From Nonomuraea fuscirosea (GTDB taxonomy: Bacteria; Actinomycetota; Actinomycetes; Streptosporangiales; Streptosporangiaceae), in contig NZ_PVNG01000009.1 of assembly GCF_003001935.1 (NCBI RefSeq), positions 186,001 through 250,000 on the forward strand: a stretch of 64,000 nt of DNA, read 5' to 3'. This document shows, one piece after another, positions 59,632-64,000 of this stretch (positions are counted from its first letter, which is position 1; the number at the start of each line of letters is the position of its first letter). Both the position numbers and the translations under genes were made by a program. The notes below the pieces were generated by a model. It had not been told where the DNA came from. It saw only the letters and a program-made list of their open reading frames with translations, and searched no databases.

Positions 59632-60288
59632 GTGGGCATTCGCATAGTCATCGCCGACGATCAGGCGATGGTCAGGGCCGGGCTGCGCATGGTGGTCGAG
59701 AGCGACCCCGGCATGGAGGTCGTCGGCGAGGCGGCCGACGGGCGTGAGGCGGTCGCCGTGGCCCGGCGCACGCGGCCGGACATCGTCCTGATGGACATCT
59801 CGATGCCCAGGCTCGACGGGCTGGCCGCGGCCAGGGAACTGCTCGCCGTCCCGTCGCCGCCCAAGGTCATCACGCTGACCACGTTCGACACCGACGAGAA
59901 CCTCCACGCCGCGCTGCGCGCCGGCACCAGCGGGTTCCTGCTCAAGGTCTCGCCGCCGGAGCAGCTCATCGAGGCGATCAGGGTGGTGCACGCCGGCGAC
60001 GCGCTGCTCGACCCGGCCGTGACCAGGCGGGTGATCGCCTCGTTCGCCGGCCGCGCCGAGCCGCGGCCGTCGCCCGCGCTGGCTGAGCTGACGCCGCGCG
60101 AGCTGGAGGTGCTGCGGCTGCTGGCGCGCGGCCGCACCAACGCGGAGATCGCCAGGGAGCTGTACGTGGGGGAGGCGACGGTCAAGACGCACGTGGCCAG
60201 GGTGCTGATGAAGCTGTCGCTGCGCGACCGGGCGCAGGCCGTCGTCTTCGCGTACGAGACCGGAGTCGTGAGCCCCGGCGCGGCCTAG
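59632..60288 (+). CDS. LuxR/NarL-type response regulator
   Basis: 218 residues from GTG 59632, starting VGIRIVIADDQAMVRAGLRM. The phospho-acceptor Asp is in DIVLMDISMPRLDGLAAARE; the HTH is LTPRELEVLRLLARGRTNAE and VGEATVKTHVARVLMKLSLR. No histidine kinase lies next to it. The Ser/Thr kinase upstream is separated by 80 bases and could share transcription. Confidence 0.9.
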   Translation: MGIRIVIADDQAMVRAGLRMVVESDPGMEVVGEAADGREAVAVARRTRPDIVLMDISMPRLDGLAAARELLAVPSPPKVITLTTFDTDENLHAALRAGTSGFLLKVSPPEQLIEAIRVVHAGDALLDPAVTRRVIASFAGRAEPRPSPALAELTPRELEVLRLLARGRTNAEIARELYVGEATVKTHVARVLMKLSLRDRAQAVVFAYETGVVSPGAA

Positions 60289-60378
60289 ACCGTCTCACCA
60301 TGCGGAAGGGTTTGGCGGGGCATGTCCGGGTTGTGTGTATATTTTTCGTCATAAGGCGGTAGAAACAGGAGATATTTC

Positions 60379-62478
60379 ATGTCATCGTTCCCTCGGGTGC
60401 TGTTCGACGAAGCGCACAGCGAGTCGTGGACCGTCCGGCGCGAGGTGGCCGAGGCCATCAACCCCGCCCATCCCGACGACAACAGCTACGCCCGCGCGGC
60501 CGGGCTGCTGCGGCACCTGGGGCACGCGGTCACCGCCCGCACGCGGGGCCCGCTCGACGCCGAGGCGCTCGCGGACCAGGACGTCCTGGTGATCGCGCAC
60601 CCGTCGGGCGAGCGCTGGGAGCGCACCACCGGGCAGGGCAGCCCGCTGTTCTCCGCCGCCGAGCTGGACGCCGTCGAATCCTTCGTCGCCGGGGGCGGCG
60701 GGCTGGTGGTGCTGGCCGAGGAGGAGCAGGACAAGTACGGCAACAACCTCAACGAGCTGCTGGCCCGGTTCGGGGTGCGGGTCGTGCACGGGACCGTACG
60801 GGACCCGGCGCACGCGTACCGGGGCGTGGCCACCTGGGTGCTGGGGGACCGTTCCAGCGAGTCGGGGCTGCTGGCCGGAGTGCGGTCGGCCTGCTTCTAC
60901 CGCGCCGGCACCCTCGCCGTCGAGGGTGAGCCGGGTGCGGCCGCCGAGGCGCCCGAGGTGCTGTTCGCCACGTCGGCGGCGGCCGACCCGGCGGGCGCGC
61001 CGCTGGCCGTCGCGCTGCGCCACGGGCGCGGGCGGGTGGCCGTGTTCGCCGACTCCGACCTGTTCGGCGACGACTCCATCGACGACCACGACCACCGCAC
61101 GCTCTGGGGCAACGTGATCACCTGGGCGGCCAGGGTCCCCGACGCCGAGGCCGGCCGGGCGCGGCACGAGGCCCCGGTGATCAGCGCCAAGGCCGCTCTG
61201 TTCGCCCGGCTCAAGGCGGCCGTGGAGGAACTGCGGCCGCTGCAGGCCAAGGACGGCTCGGTGCCGGCGGACAACAGACCGCGGGCCGGGGAACTGGTCG
61301 CGGAGATCGCCGGTCACGTGGCCGAGCTGCCCGAGCACTTCCCGCACGACGCCGCCTACCTCGCGGCCGTCCGCGCCGACCTGCTCAAGTGGGCCGGCCA
61401 GGACCTCGGCGTGCCCGACTTCCTCGACTCGCTCGACCGGTTCCACCCCGACACCCAGCGCCAGGACGGGCTGGAGCACGTCGTGCTCTTCCCCATGTAC
61501 ACGCAGAACGGCAACCCCGGCCGCAACCTGGAGGCCGTCTGGATCCGCACCATCTGGCCCGGCTGGCTGGCCGAGCTGGAGGCGGGCGGCTACGACAACC
61601 CGATGTTCGTCCCGATCGCGTTCGAGGACTTCACCTCCGGCTACGACACGCACTCCGCCGTGCTGTTCCCCGAGACGGTCGCGGTGCGCCGCGCGCCCGA
61701 GCGGTTCACCTGGGGCGGGATCTTCGCCGACCGCGAGGCCGCAAGGTTCCGGCGGGTGTCCAGGGCCGCCGTCGAGACGCTCCGGCTGGACCTGCCGCCG
61801 GACGCCGACCGGCTGCTGCGCTCGCAGGGGCTGGCCCAGGACACGTTCGTGCTGTGGGACCTGGTGCACGACCGTACGCACAGCCACGGGGACCTGCCGT
61901 TCGACCCGTTCATGATCAAGCAGCGGATGCCGTACTGGCTGTACTCGCTGGAGGAGCTGCGCTGCGACCTGACCGCGTTCGGCGAGGCGGTGAAGCTGGA
62001 GGCCCAGGGGGTGCCGCACGCCCGCTACGTCCAGCACGCGATCCTGTTCGACCGGCTGTTCAGGTTCCCGATCACCGGTGAGCGGGTGCGGAACTACGAC
62101 GGGCTCGGCGGGCAGCTGCTCTTCGCCTACCTGCACCGCAACGACATCGTGCGGTGGACCGACAACCGGCTCACGATCGACTGGCAGCGGGTGCCCGACG
62201 GGGTGGCCGACCTGCGCGGCCTGGTCGAGAAGCTCTACCGCGACAGCATCGACCGCTCCAAGCTGGCGCACTGGCTGGCGGCGCACGAGCTGGTCAGCGC
62301 GTACGTGGCGCCGCATCCAGCCTCGGTCTGGGCCGCGGGCGTGCAGGCGCTGCCCGAGGAGCAGAAGGCCAAGGTGGACGCGGTGCTGCCGGACGAGTTC
62401 CCCCTCAGCATGTTCTACGAGGCGCTGCGCCGTAAGCTGGCCGACGTGGTCGAATCGACTAAGGGACTCCGAGCATGA
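60379..62478 (+). CDS. DUF6421 family protein
   Basis: 699 residues from ATG 60379 with CAGGAG 9 bases before it. The N-terminal 230 residues look like a GATase-like/ThuA-like fold (PRVLFDEAHSESWTVRREVA, LFSAAELDAVESFVAGGGGL, GRGRVAVFADSDLFGDDSID); the remainder is a unique helical region (RQDGLEHVVLFPMYTQNGNP, FVPIAFEDFTSGYDTHSAVL, WDLVHDRTHSHGDLPFDPFM) conserved in actinomycete DUF6421 proteins. The HDRTHSHGD motif could be a metal site. It is coupled to an SDR and then a threonine-aldolase-like gene, a recurring arrangement as I remember it. The function is unknown. Confidence 0.8.
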   Translation: MSSFPRVLFDEAHSESWTVRREVAEAINPAHPDDNSYARAAGLLRHLGHAVTARTRGPLDAEALADQDVLVIAHPSGERWERTTGQGSPLFSAAELDAVESFVAGGGGLVVLAEEEQDKYGNNLNELLARFGVRVVHGTVRDPAHAYRGVATWVLGDRSSESGLLAGVRSACFYRAGTLAVEGEPGAAAEAPEVLFATSAAADPAGAPLAVALRHGRGRVAVFADSDLFGDDSIDDHDHRTLWGNVITWAARVPDAEAGRARHEAPVISAKAALFARLKAAVEELRPLQAKDGSVPADNRPRAGELVAEIAGHVAELPEHFPHDAAYLAAVRADLLKWAGQDLGVPDFLDSLDRFHPDTQRQDGLEHVVLFPMYTQNGNPGRNLEAVWIRTIWPGWLAELEAGGYDNPMFVPIAFEDFTSGYDTHSAVLFPETVAVRRAPERFTWGGIFADREAARFRRVSRAAVETLRLDLPPDADRLLRSQGLAQDTFVLWDLVHDRTHSHGDLPFDPFMIKQRMPYWLYSLEELRCDLTAFGEAVKLEAQGVPHARYVQHAILFDRLFRFPITGERVRNYDGLGGQLLFAYLHRNDIVRWTDNRLTIDWQRVPDGVADLRGLVEKLYRDSIDRSKLAHWLAAHELVSAYVAPHPASVWAAGVQALPEEQKAKVDAVLPDEFPLSMFYEALRRKLADVVESTKGLRA

Positions 62479-63104
62479 TCATTCTGGTGACCGGGGCCGG
62501 CGGGCCTACCGGTGCCGCTGTGTGCGGATATTTCGATAAAAAGGGTGACACCGTGATCGGCGTCGACAAGGACGACGTCGACCTGCTCGACCGCGCCGCC
62601 GTGGCCGAACTGGCCGCCCGCGTCGAGCGCGAGCACGGCCGCGTGGACGGCGTGGTGCACCTGGTGGGCGGCTGGCGCGGCTCCCGCTCGTTCGCCGAGA
62701 CCAGCCTCGACGACTGGGACGTCCTGCACGACCTGCTGATCCGCACCCTCCAGCACGTCTCGCTGGCCTTCGAGCCGCTGCTGCGCCGCAGCGACAACGG
62801 CCGCTTCGTGATCGTCTCGGCCAAGGCCGCCGAGGCGCCGAGCGCCAAGGGCGCCCCCTACGCGGCGGCCAAGGCGGCGGCGGAGTCCTGGACGTTCTCC
62901 CTGGCCGACGCGCTCAGGGGGACCGGCTCCGCCGCGACGGTCCTGGTGGTCAAGGCCCTGGTCAACGACGCCATGCGCGCCGCCGACCCCGACGCCGAAT
63001 TCCCCGGCTTCACCCACGTCGACGACCTGGCGGCGGCCGTCGGCGGCCTCTACGACCGCCCGGCCGCCGAGATCAACGGCACCAGATTGGACCTCACTTC
63101 TTGA
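62475..63104 (+). CDS. SDR family NAD(P)-dependent oxidoreductase
   Basis: 209 residues from ATG 62475 (ATGA overlap with the DUF6421 stop). Cofactor motif IILVTGAGGPTGAAVCGYFD (TGAGGPTG variant), VVHLVGGWRGSRSFAE, and SAKAAEAPSAKGAPYAAAKA with Tyr and Lys of the active site. It is shorter than classical SDRs and lacks most of the substrate-binding loop. It acts in the same pathway as its neighbours, presumably. Confidence 0.87.
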   Translation: MIILVTGAGGPTGAAVCGYFDKKGDTVIGVDKDDVDLLDRAAVAELAARVEREHGRVDGVVHLVGGWRGSRSFAETSLDDWDVLHDLLIRTLQHVSLAFEPLLRRSDNGRFVIVSAKAAEAPSAKGAPYAAAKAAAESWTFSLADALRGTGSAATVLVVKALVNDAMRAADPDAEFPGFTHVDDLAAAVGGLYDRPAAEINGTRLDLTS

Positions 63105-64000
63105 CTCCCCGGCACGACCCCCGCCTGAAGGCCTTCGCCAGCGACAACTACGCGGGGGTGCATCCCGAGATCCTCCAGGCCGTCGCCGCGGCCAACGGCG
63201 GCCACCAGATCGCCTACGGCGAGGACGTCTACACCGAGGCCATGCAGGCGGTCTTCCAGCGCCACTTCGGCGAGACGGCGCGGGCCTGGCCGGTGTTCAA
63301 CGGCACCGCCGCCAACGTCGTCTCCCTGCGCTCCATGACCGCCCAGTGGGAGGCGGTGATCTGCGCCGAGAGCGCCCACATCAACACCGACGAGGGCGGC
63401 GCCCCCGAGGTGGCCGGCGGCATCAAGCTGCTGACCGTCCCCACGCCGGACGGCAAGCTCACCCCCGAGCTGATCGACCGGCAGGCGTGGGGCTTCGGCG
63501 ACGTGCACCGCGCCCAGCCGAAGGTGGTGTCGATCTCCAACACCACCGAGCTGGGCACCCTCTACACCGCCGCCGAGATCGCCGCGATCTGCGCGCACGC
63601 CCACGACCTGGGCCTGCTCGTCCACCTCGACGGCTCCCGGCTCACCAACGCCGCCGCCGCGCTCGACGTCCCGCTGCGCGCGCTGAGCACCGACGCGGGC
63701 GTGGACGTGCTCTCCTTCGGCGGCACGAAGATCGGCCTGCTGTACGGCGAGGCCGTCGTCGTGCTCAACCCGGACGCGGCCACCGGGGTCGACTACCTGC
63801 GCAAGACGTTCATGCAGCTGTCGTCCAAGATGCGGTTCGTGTCCGTGCAGTTCGAGGCGCTGCTCTCGGGTGACCTGTGGCTGCGCAACGCCCGGCGGGC
63901 CAACACCATGGCGCGGCGGCTGGCCGATGCCGTGCGTGACATCCCCGGCGTGGAACTGGCCCGGCCGGTCGAGGCCAACGCCGTCTTCGCCGTGCTGCCG
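63101..64000 (+). CDS. Threonine-aldolase-like / beta-eliminating lyase (runs off the window)
   Basis: 300 codons from a TTG start at 63101 (TTGA overlap with the SDR stop), reading TPRHDPRLKAFASDNYAGVH. PLP fold-type I features: GEDVYTEAMQAVFQRHFGET, PVFNGTAANVVSLRSM, HINTDEGGAPEVAGGIKLLT, LLVHLDGSRLTNAAAALDVP (Asp for the pyridine N), and the Schiff-base Lys in VLSFGGTKIGLLYGEAVVVL. The gene is open to the window end. It is the third gene of the DUF6421 operon. Aldolase or lyase specificity cannot be told. Confidence 0.88.
   Translation, partial: MTPRHDPRLKAFASDNYAGVHPEILQAVAAANGGHQIAYGEDVYTEAMQAVFQRHFGETARAWPVFNGTAANVVSLRSMTAQWEAVICAESAHINTDEGGAPEVAGGIKLLTVPTPDGKLTPELIDRQAWGFGDVHRAQPKVVSISNTTELGTLYTAAEIAAICAHAHDLGLLVHLDGSRLTNAAAALDVPLRALSTDAGVDVLSFGGTKIGLLYGEAVVVLNPDAATGVDYLRKTFMQLSSKMRFVSVQFEALLSGDLWLRNARRANTMARRLADAVRDIPGVELARPVEANAVFAVLP

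Overview
The window is high-GC DNA (often G/C at third codon positions) from a filamentous actinomycete. The best guess is a Streptosporangiales member such as Nonomuraea or a relative; this is inferred from gene families, not from a marker gene. Supporting traits are a DUF397 / DUF5753-XRE / ATP-binding trio, an IdeR/DmdR iron box, DUF6158 and DUF6421 proteins, a single-membrane-span histidine kinase with a LuxR-type regulator, many GTG/TTG starts, and operons joined by 1- to 4-base stop/start overlaps.

1-8.3 kb is a patchwork of intact and decaying genes: DUF1048-PadR, a frameshifted membrane gene, a TetR gene that has lost its middle, an IS3-type transposase scrap, a LysR regulator divergent from two methyltransferases, a truncated effector-associated gene, two unknown genes, and a defective insertion sequence with recognisable inverted ends (6828-7948).

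8.3-18.4 kb is a genomic island. A 46-base direct repeat of the 3' half of a tRNA gene with anticodon CAT lies at 8279-8324 and again inside the intact tRNA at 18333-18378. The main cargo is one 2302-residue secreted protein (9543-16451) with two DNRLRE-like regions, an Ig-like domain, four tandem Fn3-like repeats, a LamG-like domain and a C-terminal NucA/NucB-type nuclease. A small cytosolic gene that could be its immunity gene follows it. No integrase is visible. A second insertion sequence, inactivated by one stop codon, sits by the tRNA end.

18.6-39.8 kb holds a LysR regulator, small DUF genes, a DUF1445 protein, a lone SecY paralogue, a two-component system, a PPOX enzyme, a phosphotriesterase-like protein with altered metal ligands, a GroES-like protein, an exo/endonuclease-phosphatase, an M20 peptidase, an FAD enzyme, an iron-siderophore ABC importer under an IdeR-type box, a helicase-associated protein, and the DUF397/XRE/ATP-binding trio.

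39.8-56.3 kb looks catabolic. A NIPSNAP-like gene, a luciferase-like F420-type gene, an operon of phytanoyl-CoA dioxygenase, phosphotriesterase-like hydrolase, P450 and SDR, and a hydantoinase/oxoprolinase pair all have a CCAAGC...GCTTG-type palindrome at their promoters, so they may form one regulon. Embedded here are a cobalamin riboswitch operon (btuF-btuC-btuD-cbiZ), an unusual pair of a zinc-finger MDMPI protein and a sigma-region-2-only protein, and a Uma2 nuclease.

56.3-64 kb has a membrane protein with a degenerate protease fold and a zinc ribbon coupled to a Ser/Thr kinase, a NarL-type regulator, and a coupled operon of DUF6421, SDR and threonine-aldolase-like genes that runs off the end of the window.
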